Shown one piece after another: positions 37,601-52,600 of a stretch of DNA of 64,000 nucleotides (its first letter is position 1; every line of letters starts with the position of its first letter). Origin of the DNA: Liolophura sinensis (taxonomy: Eukaryota; Mollusca; Polyplacophora; Chitonida; Chitonidae). Both the position numbers and the translations under genes were made by a program. A model generated the notes under the pieces. The model saw nothing but the letters and a program-made list of their open reading frames with translations. It did no database searches and was not told where the DNA came from. Location of the stretch: the NCBI RefSeq assembly GCF_032854445.1, contig NC_088300.1, positions 48,167,682 through 48,231,681 of the forward strand, read 5' to 3'.

Positions 37601-40600
37601 TTGTATACTCATGACAGCGGTCAGGTTTATGGGTGGAGGAGGGCAGAGTACACCGAATAAACCCTGCATGACCCAGGACCACCACGATGTCATTTATTTA
37701 TTTGATTCGTGAATATTTCATCTATATGACTGCAGCATTATGATGGGAGGAAACCGAGCAGAGCCCGGAGGAAACCCACACCCATCCGCAGGTTCCCGGC
37801 AGACCTTCCACACCCTCCCACAGAGGATGCCAGCATCAGCTGGACTTGAACTCACAGCAAGGGCATTGGTGAGAGGCCCCTGGCTCATTGCGCCATGCTG
37901 GCACACTAACCCCCTTTGTCCCTCGACCATACCCTGCCTACCCATTTAATGTCATCACGATATTTCAAAATACAAGGCGATCAAGCATTATATAAGCAAA
38001 TTACTGACAGTCAACTCTTTTTTGTGTGTGTGTGTTGGGGGGGGGGGGGGGTGGGGGTGGGGGGGGGGGATGGAGGGCAGGCATACTACAAACTTCATAC
38101 ACAAAGAAAAGTGTAATCATGTATTTACTCCGGTAACCTTTGATTCAGAACAAAACTGTTGAGTTTTTCAAAGCTGAAGCCGAAAGGAGAGTTGGATTTG
38201 AAATAAGAGGCCTCACGGCTCAAGGGCCTGATCGTGATGAGTCAGTTCTTCAGTCATCTGGGCCAGCAAGCCGGTTATCTCTGTCTGAAGTATGACTAAC
38301 TGGTTATACCAGTGATAATCACAAAAAGCCCACTAGGCAACAAATTTGACCAATATATTTCAGCTGTCTGAGGATTTCAACTATCACACCTCAGACTGAC
38401 ATACATGAATAATGTATGTTGCATTACCTTTCCATGTTCTTTAACCAAATAAAAAATAAATACATAAATAAATACAAAAAAAGACAACCAGATAGATATA
38501 CAGCACAGTGATTGTTCCAATATTAATGTAAATCTATCAGGAGAAATTAACTGCATTGAAAGAATCCTGCCACAGGATGAACATGGGGAGTCAGTGTGGT
38601 TATTCCTGTGAAACACACAATTTTCACAGCACTTCACTATCTATATGTATGTATGTCAATAATTAACCCTATAAACCAAGAAAATACAGGAGCAGCTCTT
38701 CCCTTCTTAAATTAAGGTTTTAAATACAGGGATTACCACTGTGTATACACATTCAAATTTAAATATGATCCAATGACAGCAATAGTAGAAGCAGCAAACA
38801 GAAATGCCTCAGCCAAATGGAATCTTAACATTTCAACACGATATAGATGAATAAACATCCACAGATAAGCACCTCTGGTTTCTGCCCACCATCATCATTT
38901 GTGACCATCAAAACCTGAATTATCATGTGAAACAAGGAAGGTCAATGGCTGATCCTTGATGGAGCGACGTATTTGTTGCACACGAGTGGTACATATTGTG
39001 CATGAAATGGGTGGAGTGCTAAATATACATCTCCAGTTTACAAATCTACAGCCACATGTGTGAACTTGCACATATCACCAGCCATAATAAGCTGAAAACC
39101 ATTCCACCGAAACAAAATACTACTTAACACGCCCATAAGTAAATGTTTTTAGCTTTTTCCGTATTTTTTGTTTCAGATAAGCATAGCATCATGTCGATAC
39201 ATGTATGTTTGTAATAAAACTGAATATATACTATGCCTGTTCAATTCAAATATAAAACCAATGGGATTTTAGTCCAGACTAAACCTTTATACAGTCCTCA
39301 ACAACTGATCCATAATCTGAGACGTCAACGACTTCTTTGTTCCCTGAATTTTGTGGTCAAACAAATTAAGGCTCCTGCCTGGACAAGAGATAAGCACATC
39401 TGACCACTAAGACATCTGTCAATCATTTTAAAAGGTCAAGAGTTTGTAAGCTATAGGACACTACACTATCTCCATATCAAAATGTTTAGCACATCTCTAT
39501 CCCTTCCATCTGAGCTTCTCCTTGGGATACAGGAGAACTGAGGGCTGTCGCCCATGTGCTGTCTATCATAAACAATTATGAGAAAGGGCTTTATAAGAGA
39601 CACTACAGGAGCCCTGTTTGTATAAATCATTGATGAAATCCTCATGGCTGCCTCTGACAGAAGCTGCCAGGTCATGTGATTAAACAAGTGAGTCAGAAAT
39701 AGTGCCAGGCCAATAACTGGAGAGAAGTCTTGGAGGGGGTCTAGAGGGGAGGGGTGGTGGTAATATACAGAGCATGTACAAAAGAGTTTTGAAAACAGAA
39801 ACCAAAAGATTTATCACTCAAGATTACAATTTGAAAAAATCTCCAAAAATTCTGTAAACAAGATCAGGATACATCAAAATTTGTGAAAAATTGAACGAAA
39901 AAATAAAACACTTCACACTGTTAAATCAATATTTAATAGTAGAAATTTCATATACAGTGTCTACTGAAAATCTGAAGTTTCACATGTGACCTCATTTTGG
40001 GAAAGTGTTCAAGCTGTTGCAGATACATGTAATATCAAGACTGTAATGTAAACCAAGCTCTGTGGCCCAGCAAAGAGCCATGTGGAGTCTTGTTCAGAGG
40101 ATCTAGAGCCTCAATCCCTGTTGTGGAACTGTCTATCAGGAGTCTGTGGTGATGGGGAGATGAGGGAAGAAGATACAGTGAAGTTGTTACAGAGGAAAAG
40201 GGGAAGAGGCAGAGGGCAGTCAGGATAACCGGCAGAGTGACTGGCCTGGAATGGAGCTCTCCAACACTGGAGTGGCAGTAATACCAGTTCTGAGGCTGAC
40301 ATTATATCCTAGGACAATATGGCCTAATTATGGTTGGATGTGATTGCTGTGGATGTGGCTATATATGTGGCACGTCTGCAAGCTGTATAACACATAGAGA
40401 GTGACAGGATTATTATCCCCAGGCAGATCGTCATCGTATTTCTACACATGTTCATTTTATGAAGATCTCGTTTTTGTTGTCTGTACATCAGAGACCAGTT
40501 CAGCACTGGCATAACAACAACAGCTGCTTGCTGATGCATAGCTGGAAAGGTGGGGGTCAAAGAAAATAACTCCAGTCCTTCTGACCAGCTAGGGTGAGTC

Positions 40601-43600
40601 AGGCCTTGCCCCAAGGGCTATGAAAGAAAACGGGCAACTGGGAATGGACGACTACAGTTATATAGTTGTGATGGAGCCTTGTGTTGTGGACAACGTACTT
40701 CCCTCGAATCCTCACAACATGGTTTAATAACAACATCAGGAAATGTGCCAAGAGTAGGTATTCAACAGAGGCCAGGCAGGTACTTGAGCTTTGAAGGAGA
40801 GAGACTTCCTTTAATTGTGTGAATCATGATGAGAGCATGGGCCAGCGTGGAGTGTGCCAGGGTGCACTGCTAACCCCAAGCCTGCCAGCAGGACGGACAT
40901 ACACTTGAACAGTCATTGTGGCATGACACTTCTCACTTCCTGAGGCAAACACACCGTCAGCCTTCTCATAAGCTACAAACAAACGGATTTGAATCACCCT
41001 TATCAAGTTGTGACAGGATCTGACTTGAGGAACTGGACTTGACAGTCCCTCCATCACCCTCCCCATCACTCACGTTGAGGGGAGGGGACACTCATGTGTG
41101 TGAATACTGAGTTGGCTTAGACAATCCTCTGATATCTATACTGTGCACACCGATCCTCAGAGCGGACAGCCTTAAGGGAGCAATCAATACCCTCACATAT
41201 TAATATTCAGACAGGCGCATACAGTCTGAATGGTAGGCAATCCACTTAACTGGAGTAGATAGTCAACCAATTTGGACCATTATAGATGAATATATCAGTG
41301 TTACAGGGGAGGATGGGCAGAGGATTTACCAGCCATGGAATTAGCTTTACCTATTTCCTCTCCAAATGGATACTCTTTACTATTCTTCTCATTCTATATG
41401 CAGGTGAGTTGTGGTGTACATGTATTCAGGTTAAACATTCATTTAAGAGTGAAATACATGTATATGTACCAGTACCTCTAATGAATCGGATCCATCCATT
41501 ACTGCCAGGAGCAAAGGGTTTATTAAGAGTAAATATAGACCAGGAAAGTATCCCTGCTAAAGTATCCATAAAATTCTAACCATACTTGTATTGGAACTTA
41601 CAACGACTAGCTATGACAGAAAAAAAGCCATTTTTTGAACCCTTTCATGGATTTTTACCTTTACATACATATATTATGAGATATAGTCTTAAGGACTTGC
41701 ACTGTCTGGATGGATTATTTCACAGCAGTAATGAAAACTACCAGCATATTACGTGACCATCTTACATGAAGTTCAGACCACACACACCTTGATCAATGAA
41801 GTCAAACTTTTAAGAAGCACATAAAGGACTTAAAAAGAAATTTTAATGCCAGTTCTAAACTTTTTCTGATAAGAAATTAGTCAAACTTCACAAAAAAAAT
41901 GGCACTGTATTAAAGTAGATGAATCAATCTATATCAGGTCAACTGTGACATTTAAAAAATGCTAAACAGGTGAAATACAGGAAATGCCTTTACATCATAC
42001 AGATAACTGTGTCCGAAGATATATCACTTCATGTAACATGAGACAGAAATTAGGGTAGATCCCCAATCAATAATCTAATCAACTGACTGAAAGAGGCATA
42101 CAGTATGTGCTTGTACTGTATATATGAGTCCATACATGTACATGGATTAAGTCTGGGGAAATGCCCACCACCTACCCATTCTATCACCTAGTGTTACAGT
42201 AATAATCAATATAACACTCATGGTCAGGTAGAATAACATGTAACCCTGGTGACCAATGTCCTACACTTGGCACTGCCTGAGATGACTAGTTGCCTGGATG
42301 TAATAGACTATTCTACAGGGGAATGTATGTGTACCATAGCTTTAAATGGTGTCAAAAGGACAACAAATTTCATTTATTAATTTATTTATTTGACTGGATG
42401 GTTTATGTCAAACTCAAATTATTATTCTTAAGTCTTAAGTAATCCAGAATTAAAACATAGAAATTTAAACGTTTATGTTTTAGTGTTTTATTGCTTGTTT
42501 TATGGCATTTCAACAAAATTTTAACATTTCTTATGTACATGTAGTTTTTATCTACACTTTAGTTAGGTTCCTTTGTACATGCATCATGTATATTTAGTCT
42601 TCAAGAGTAAGCTACAAGCAATTATTACAATAAACAACGAAACAAATAACTACACATCTGGTAGGGATTGTCTATTCTTGTTTGCAATTAGTTGTTTCTG
42701 GCCTTCATTAGTTCAGTGGCAATACTCCAGATGTCACAGACAGTAAGACAAACTTTATGTTATGATACGCATAAGGTCTCTTATACAAACAAAACTGTGT
42801 CTGCTTTTGAAGTGATGCTTCTACAGTTTTGCAAATAACCATCCACAATATATATGAATATATATACATTGTTATATATATATATATATTGTATTTTAAG
42901 ATCCAAGTCATGGATGTTCACTGTAAAAATCCACATACATAGCATAAAATTTGTCAGCCTATCGGTATCCTTAATACAAAAAGAAATGTTATTATATGAA
43001 GAAGTGTAATGGTCTCGCACACACTAATATGTTTTAGGGCAGTATAATATTACAGATCACTAATAAATTTCTGTATTATCACATGCTTAATTTACACCAT
43101 TCAAACAAGTAAATAAATATGTTGGATTATACCAGATGTAATTATTAAATACAATTTTCATATAGAAAAGGTTGTAGATGTGTTCCAGTACTTCAAATGA
43201 AAATGGGACCTATATGTACAGTAAGTTTCAGCTGTGTACCCTTGAATATATTAAATACAAAACTATATATTAAGTACAATAATAATACATGTAACAATGT
43301 GTACTGTAGATCTTTAGTCAGACAGCCGGATGGGTCTGCCACACCTCAAGATACACGTTAACTCATCTCTCCCTGCGCAGTACTGATATGTGTAGGTTAA
43401 CCAACCCTCTCAGTCAAATCCACTAACAGGGCCCTACCTAGATTCCCTCCAAAAAAAACATGCCACAAGCCAGACAAACTGTGTTAATGAATGTATAAGT
43501 ACTACAGACACTTCGCATAAAAAGGCCTGCCAGATGTAGAATGGCAGTTACACAAGTATCAGTAGCCCTTCTAGAATCTCGCTGGTTTATTAGTTGGCAG

Positions 43601-46600
43601 AATATTAAGTTAGAGTAAGCACTGCAGGGTTTTGTTCGTAAAAAAAAAAAGGGAAAGAGCAGACAACCCTGGCATATGCCAATTATTTAACCCCCAGTCT
43701 GCCCCATGAGACTAGTTTTCAAGCGAGTCACAAAACTGAATTTTATTATGTTAGTTTCATGAACATGTGTAAGAAGCACTGCAGACAAGCAAAGGCATAT
43801 TGCACTTCAATTTAAATGACTAACAATCTGAAGATATGAAACAGACATGTATACTAACAGGAACTCTGCTTTAAAATGTGGTCAGTATGATATGTAGATT
43901 TCACAAATGTTAATTGTCAGTAACTGCTTGTACCCTGATTCCTCAACCTTTTCCCATATGAAAGGCTAACTTTTACTGCAATTTATGCTCACTTTCAAGA
44001 TGATTTTGGAGATAAAATTACAATGGTTGGATTGGCTTCGCAAAAAAGCATAATACTTTCTGTCTGCACAGAAAAATGCCTTCAGAATATGCTTGAATAA
44101 ACACCTTGCAAACACACCAAAAAGTTGAAGAATTATAGTAGTTTTACAATGTATATAGACTAAACAGCATATTTATGTATTTATGGTCTTTCAGATGTTA
44201 CAACTCTGGATGTTTGCAACTGTGTACTAATATTTAGCTGTTATTCATCACTTATCAGGCAGTAATTCTAGAATCACAGCCTTTGTAATCCAGGAACAAA
44301 CAAGGCTGGTTTGGTAAAAATAGGATGCAAAAGCAATCAGCAGTATTCTAGGATTTCCAGAAATTCCATAGTTAGCGTGTTTATGTTGGTCAAAATGCTG
44401 ACTCAGCAGTAGTCTAAGTCTGCATGTCATAACCTCTTGGCAATAGGTACAGGAAACTGGAGAGTCCTGTTTATTTAAGTAGGTGCTAGTTGTTCTAAGC
44501 ATTACTCCATAGTGGTGTCCTAGCAAGCCTATACCTAGCTGAACTAACTCAGTGAAGAGGGCAGTCTTCTACATGGTATAGACTCTTATGTACCATTTAT
44601 ATTTGCATATGCCTAGGAATTCTTGGAGGGAGAGGGTTAATAATAAGCAGATTGTATTTCTGAGGCTATCACTAACTCCCTGGTTGTGAGGTAAAGAGCA
44701 AGCGGTATGTCAGATTCCTATAAGCTTTTTGGAACACATGAACATACATGTGTATGTATGTCTGTGCTGATGTGTTGATTTTGTACATATACATGTACTT
44801 GTTAAAACAAACATACTGGAGAGGTACCCTAGTTTCTAATTCTATTTGCATGCTAACAGGCTAAATGAGTCCTGATATGTACATATTAATTTATAAATCA
44901 GGCACAGGTACTTCAGTTGATCAATTCATAGGAAGGTATTCCTTCCATCAGATTTGATTTGTTCCTTGGTGTAACTAGACTTGTGGTTTGTGCAGTTTAA
45001 TGTAAGCTGAAGATCACTTATCTTCCACCAAAATGGTATGGGCATCTGCACATCACATGTGGGAAAGTTTGTCAGTAGCTTCCCAAAGCTGAATGGTTTA
45101 AGCCTAGTGCTTAGCAACAATTAAATAAATACATATAGATAAAAACATAAATAACTTGCACCTGAAATCGAAAACAAATGACTTAGCAAATGGGAACAGA
45201 ACAAAACTTACTTGACAATACAATAATCTTGTCAGACTTCATAGTCGACTTTAACAGCTCAAGGACATCAGCTTAAATCTGGGAAATCGTGATGCTCAAG
45301 ATAGTTAGTTTGTTATTTCCATATGTGGTGTCATGACCTCATTCCACAGCTACAAATGTATCTCATATTGTGATACACCCTAGTCCAATGGAGGTTCATC
45401 TAGATGCCTACACCCTTCTCTGCAAAAGATTTAGATTTTCTCTGTTTAAAGAACAGCCCAAATTGATAACCATTTTCTAGCCCATGTCAAAGGGGAGAGC
45501 ACATTTAAGCCCTAGACAAAGCATGAAGCCATCACCCCAGTAAGCGCTTGCTGACATTGCAGAAATAAACAGGTGGTACAATTACAGCTGTTTAACACAT
45601 GGTTCTTGCCTTAGAACATGAACATTTGGGGTGGGTAGTACTGGTCAGCAGTAGACACCCAACTGGGAGCATGAAACACATGGTAACCATTCCTTTAATC
45701 AAACACTTCCTGCTCTAAGGGAAAGAGTTATGGTGGCTTGAATCCCTCTAGTCCTCTAAATTTACAAAATCAGCCTTTAACCTGCAGAAATTGTGCCTTG
45801 GTTGTTGGTCTCTCTAGGCCAATGGGTTAACATACAAATAAACATAGATCTTATGCAGAAAATGAGAATATTACATTACATACAGCTATGATTTGTTAAT
45901 TATCGGCACACGTAATCAAACAATTAGCCATAAGTGGTTGGAGTGGCAGATCTCGTTTCAGCACTAATTAACCACAATTATCATGTGTTAACACAATCAA
46001 TGATAATTAAGAACATTTGCCATAGACAGGCAGCATTTAATAATACCAGAGAATGGATTAATGCTTACAACCTGTACTTAAAATAAATTCTTTTTATAGA
46101 TGCTGTGGAATAGTTCTGTGTGAGCAGGCTTAGCATGCTTATCTTATATACATTTAAATATTATGAATGACAACTGTTTTATGTAACTTGTGGGCTATTT
46201 CAGCCACACTTTTGGTGACATACACGTAAATGTATGAAATGGAATCAGGAAATCCTGTTTTTGCAAAAAGATTGTTACGTAAAAAAAGAACTGTCAGACA
46301 AGAAAACCAGTGGCCGTTTAAGGTGGATGAAGCAATCAGAATCAAGCAAAATGTGTCACTTTAAAAATGCTAAACCATAGATGAAATAGAATAACATTAT
46401 AAACGTATATTTTAAGGGAGGCATATTAGAACTTCACTTCAGAATACACAAGACTCTTGGTGAATGGTGTCATTTTGCCATCAGGTGATGGGCCAGGAGC
46501 AAAATTTGGCAGCAACTGGTAGTAGGTCATGATATGAGATGACCAATGTTTGCATCCATAGACCAGTGGTCAAAGGTGAAGTAGTGGGAGTACAGGTCGG

Positions 46601-49600
46601 ATGATGATGGATTGCTTAGCTTAGTAGTCTGGGCAGGTGATTACCTTTGGCAGAGAGGATAAACACAAAGTAGAGCCCTAACTGATGGGATGGACTTTGC
46701 ACCCTGGTTGCTGTTAGGGCAGCTGCTGTGTAGGTAGGAATAACCTGGCAAACTCTGACCCAGTGATGTCTCACCTTCTTCAGAGGTGGAGATGAATGGA
46801 CGTAGGACAGAGCTCATTAATAGTACAGGTATGGTTTTTTGGACATTATGACTGCTTGCTGGGAAACATGATGGCCTTAAACTTGTATCAACTTGAATAC
46901 TGGATCAATACTAGATAAGTTCCTGAATGTCTGTAGTCCCTTAGTAAATAGCTAATTGTACATGTGCTTCATACAGCAAACTTGTCCCACCTAAGACTGA
47001 TTGATTATTCTGGGACTGAGGCAATAAAGTTTCCCAAACCCAGATGTATAATCTTGAAATATTCTTGAGTGCAGCATGAAACCCCAATTCAAAAAATAAA
47101 TAAATAAATTTTCCAGCCGAGGAATTTTACGCTCATGTGCAGTTCATGCACGTTTTCTTGATGAAATCATTTGGTAGATGAAAACCATGTTCGACTGGGC
47201 TGCAACTGTAATAGAAAGACACGACTGGTGGCTTTGGCTGCAAGTCGCAGATAAAGGTGCTTAAATGACAAACACTCCTGTCTTAAAAGAGGATAAGTGT
47301 ATATGGGGTTGGAAGAGGGAGGGGTTAAGATAGGTCATAGTCCAAAGTGCTAATTGGTCCTCTGTGCTCAGTTCTCATGAAGATGGAGGCCTTGGTATCA
47401 TTTAAATAGGTAGCTATCAAATCACCACTTGTGAACCCCTCATACATCACGGATCTGCTTTCTTTATGGGAAGAGCTAAAATGGATGAATATAACATGGG
47501 AAATATGTTAAGTTTCTCGCAGGCTTCACCATGAGCTGCCCAAAGAACTTGAAAATAAAAGATACATAGGCAAAAGAAAAATATTTTTCGAATTATTTCC
47601 ACACAGCCACTCAAACATATGTTCAAAGATAAAAAACCTTAAATTTGTTTCATCAAAAAATCAACGCAAACATTCAGGCCATGTATCTCATTTATAAATA
47701 AAACAAAATTAATACACATTTATGTCAAAAAAATGATCAACATTTCAAGAAAATCAAAAATATTTATAAGTCTTACTATATAAATGTGCATATGTGTTTT
47801 GACTGCTTTTAACAGTCATGGTAGCTTGATGGCACTGCCCCATACTGGTGAACTCTTGTGTTATGACTAGGGGTTATTTTGGGAGCCAAGATAAGCAAAG
47901 GGAAGGGACAAGACAGACTATGGGTGATGGATGGAGATAAGAATGGGTTAAGCAGGAAGGGGAAGCCCTAAACTATACGCCCTAATGGCTGAAACGACCT
48001 TCCTGTCAATAGACAGTCAACCTATTCAAGAGTTAATCATGTACCATTCAATGTGCTGCATCTGTTACAATATAATACAATAAATTACTTCTGAAGGAGT
48101 CTTAGCTGAAAACATGGCTTCTGTGTAGAGTGGCTGGATTATTAAAGGTGAACATCAAGTGGCAGTATTTCGGTAAAACTGATATACTGAAAAGTGCAAT
48201 ACAGAACAATATCATATGTTCATTTGCACCAGAAATGATAAAAATCATTTAAAATCAATATTAAAACCACAGATATAACCATGTGCATCCAGCGCAAACC
48301 CGAAAGCTGCTGAAAATGAATTGTGCATGGACACGCTACTTTGAAACTGTGTCTGTAACACTGAATACAACTCTACCCAAAGCAATAATGTTCATAATGA
48401 GCACAAACAAATTGCTGAGTAAAATGGGCATGCATAAAGCAATTTACTAATGAAGTTTTGGTGGAATTGTGAGTGAACAGAGCTATGCTGTACAATATGT
48501 TTTCCAAGTTAGATTCCCCCATGAAAAACATAAAACCATATACTTGTATTGGTTATGTTCAACAAGGATTCTGGAACTATTGCTTTGATTTAAGTACATA
48601 TCCCCTACTGGTTTGAGCAATCAAAATAATAGCTACACATGTCAAAGGTTAAGAACAAAAACAGCCATAAGTTTGGCAAAATGGACAGTAATAGGCTACT
48701 TAAACAGGCTGAATGCCTGAGAAATACAAGCAGGAGATCATACATTCAGTGTGTATGTTGTGGCTGGCGCCTGTATATGCTTAGCATAATAACAATATTG
48801 TATCCCTACAGGTGCACATCATATATTTTATGATGTCGGTGAGCATATGGTAAGTATTATAAAGGATGATATAAAAGCAGCAATGATTTAACATGTAGAT
48901 GGTTCATTGTGTGATGGACTTGTTTCCCTGTCTAACTGGATGTCCATGTGTTTTGTTTCAGGAATTGAGACAGCAAGCGGGATCACATGTTATGGAGCAG
49001 CTCAGCTATCCTGTTACAGTAACTTTACCCAATTAGTCATCCTAATACAGCGTAGAGATGAGAAACTAGACCAGGAAATGGATACATGTGGGTAAGCAGG
49101 ACAAATGGAACTCCTACCACTTACTTATCAGGGTTTACAGCAAGTAGTTACAGCAAGTACTGATATTGGGGGCTAGCTACTCCGAGTGCATGGGTAAATA
49201 TTTGTACAGCTCCTATGGTCTTAGCTTCATCAAGGGTCAGAAAACTATGATCAGGTACTCTAAAAAATGTAAGCATCATCACATACCATACATTAACGTA
49301 CATTATATTTGTATGATGTGAATAAATGTTTACCTAAATATCTGTCAGTTTTCAAACAATATTTTTAATTCATTTGATTTCTTTATTTGATGAGTGTTTT
49401 ATGCAGTACTCAAGAATATTCAATATTCATTAGAAAGAAAACACAACTTAATACAAGAACACTCAAGCAAAAATGTTGTGAATAGAGAAATTATTCAATT
49501 TATGATTCAATGCACATGGTACATGCAGAGATGTACTTTAAAAGTTAGTTGTTGTCCAAGTACATAAAAAATTGCTTAGATGTAAATGGGTAAAACTTTA

Positions 49601-52600
49601 AACAGGTGACCATTTGTGTTTGGATTCTAATACCGTTAAATTACATGATGATAACAGTGTTGGAATCGACCACTTTATTTGATGGTTTAAATAATCAAAG
49701 CACAACGTAAAAATTTCTTCCACATTATTACCTAGATTTAACCTTCAGAAGCTTTCACAAAATTGTAATGCTCTTGAGATAATTTTCCAACACATATTTT
49801 TGGGCTTCACTCCTTTGACAAAAACCAAAACAAAGACAAGATTGTCCAGCAGCCATCAGTGCAAAACCATGTTCCAACAAACAATCTGCAGGGAGGCTAG
49901 ACTCCTAGATGTGAACAATAGAAGGAAGGCTGTAGTTAGCGTTAGCTATCCATTCGGACCAATAAAAGCTCTGAAGTGTTAGACTTGCAGGAAGCCTGGC
50001 CAATTAACCTCAACCTGAGGTCAGAGATGGCCTTCCTTTTAGCCATCAAGAGGTACAGCAGACTAAAGCTTATCTACAGGCAACAGATAATGTCTTCAGA
50101 AAAGCATAAAATCTTGGAATTGAAAACCACTGAGAAATCTGTATGCCCAGTAACTAAAAAAAAAAGTTACATTTAGTGGGTAATCTGGCCACCTACAGGA
50201 ACAGTACATTGATACCCGTTTATATTTTAGATTACATGACTTGCGAGGCCAATGTGCTGTGCTGAGAAAACAAAGTTATCTTTTCCAAATTCACTGTGGT
50301 GACCATGTGTGTGGGCCACTACACAGCATGTTGATAAATCAGCTGAGCTATAAGTATGTGTTCTCCTCACTTGCACTGGTTTGCCAGTTTACCACAAATT
50401 GAAACGGAAGTAATATTTCACATAAAGCTAAATGAAAAGTTGTCTGTGAATCTACCAAGGCCTAAACACAAAATTAAGTCTTCAGTCGAAATCTGCATCC
50501 AACTTTCTGCATTCCTGGTTAGCAAAACAGCATCACACATGGAGTCACGCTTAACAGAAAGATCACATTCTAAACAAATTCTTCATAAACACTCAAAACA
50601 ACGTACTGGCTCGCCTACCGATACATTGGCAGATTTTGAACTATTACTTCAAAGAAACAAGTACATTTACTATAATTTTGCCTTTTCTCATCAATTCGTT
50701 TCTCTAAAATATTACTTTTTTCAATGTAAGTCAGAGAAATGACACCTTTGGTGTGGAGAAGCAGTTTAGTGTCACATATTGTGTATGAAGAAGACTGACA
50801 TTTGCATGATAAAGCAATATGTATTCTAGCTAATTATATTCCTCCCATGAAATGTACCAGTTTGACACATACAGACAGGGTCAGAGTCACACAGTGCATT
50901 GTTGACAGGAAGGAATAAGAAAGACAAGAACCTATTTCCTGTAGTCATATCATCCACATTAACCATTTGGTTATGGAGATAAATATCAAAACATAGTGCT
51001 AATTAAGCATTGTTTTTCCACAAGAGCAGGCTGAATAAATATAGTCCTATGTGGAGAGCGCTACATGTATGTAGGCAAGGGCATGAAAACTCTTTATAAA
51101 TTCAGTAAAACCCACTGGCAACTTGATTTTTTAAAAATATATAACATTATGTAGTTGGAGTTAACTACTAAATTACTTGATAGAAACTGTGCTTGAGACT
51201 AGGAAGAATGACCTCATCCACAGAGTTCTGAGTGCAGCAGAAAAAGTACTTGAAATTCGAAGCATTTCAACTCCAGTTGCCCTGAGTCAAAAAACCTCAA
51301 GGTCCTTCACGGTTTCCCTGTTTGAACAGCTGACAACTGACTGTTGCCTGGGACAGGACACAGGAGTTCGTCCCAATGGTCTCTACTTTTGTCCTATCTC
51401 AGGACAAGTGCTAGCAATTCCTGAATACATCAGTAACATTTGACCTTAAAAAAACGTGTGGGAACATGACTCTGACAGAAGTACTGGTGTCCTTTAACCT
51501 GATGAAAAAATGTCACTAAGGAGCAAAAGCTAAACACAACTATAATTTTCCAATCCCTTTCATCTCCCCAAGTAAATTCTTTCAAGTTCTTTACCATTTA
51601 ATATATCATGTTATATATGTATATATTAACAGGGCTAAATCAGTTTATAGTAATTTTAATTTGATGTTCACATGCAAAGTCCAACATTATGCACTAGTGT
51701 ATGTAAATTAGACCCATCCATTGTAGACTCCATGTACAAAGTATATACTGTATGAAGTGTTATTTGTGTTGTCTTTACAGTGCATTCTATGCTGTCCAGG
51801 ACTGTTTCATTCCTCACCTAGCTAACTGTGATCGTGTAGAACAAGAGATGTTCATCAAAGATATCGTCCAGAATATGGCACAACCTCCATATCAGTGCAA
51901 AAACCAGAGTAAGTCTCAGTAACTGTACTACTTAGGGAATTCCCAAACATACCTATGAAACACAAAATAATGTTTGTCAACAAAAAATTTTATTTTAATC
52001 AAATTTCAATTTCTGCCATATTGTATGTGTTGAGGTATTAGTGGCTTGCTGGACTTATGTACAATGGCTGGAAGTTTTCTAAAGACAAAACATCACAAAT
52101 GGCAGAATAACCAATTCACCTGACACATTAAACAATGTGAACAACATTCTATACCATAACCCATCCCTCAACCTGCTACAATGTTGTGGCATTAGCACTC
52201 TGAACAGATGTTTTAAGGTTTGTTAACATGTGAGTTTTAGCAACAAAAGTAATATTTCATGACCTTTACTTACCTCTAAAAATGTTTTGTTTATGTGAAT
52301 GTCTATTGTAAAATACATTATATGTACTGTAATTCCTTTCATTTTGCTGCATACAGCAACTCTTACGATGCAAGTGCATTCTTCCCTTGCTGCGCACATG
52401 CAAGTAACAATATTGTACAGTCTGTAACAGCTGCCAAGCCTTAGCGTGTGACCCCAATCTGATAAGGCATATGTTTCTGGGCATGTGCCAAACTATAACA
52501 TGAATTCCTACCAGTTCCCTAAAGCTCAGCATTGTATTAGTGAGACAGGAAAAAGACCCAAAATCATCTTGTCCAAAAAAATATTGAAAGTAAGCATTCA

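Larger units (their letters stand above)
37505..41312. other. MINDY large intron, 3' part
   Basis: No exon of either gene is recognised here. Contents are the SINE at 37692-37915, a G-rich tract at 38037-38077, and otherwise unremarkable AT-rich sequence. From about 39.7 to 41.3 kb the GC content rises somewhat. That stretch lies directly upstream of the nested gene and could hold its promoter or a 5' non-coding exon: TTACAG just before the start codon at 41313 looks like a splice acceptor. Confidence 0.5.

Noticed and set aside
50356..50742. 128-codon open frame in intron 2 of the nested gene
   Set aside because: Low-complexity polar sequence with no recognisable motif, not in phase with flanking exons; probably chance.
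51177..51443. 88-codon open frame upstream of nested-gene exon 3
   Set aside because: No recognised family and no acceptor/donor pair joining it to the nested gene's exons.
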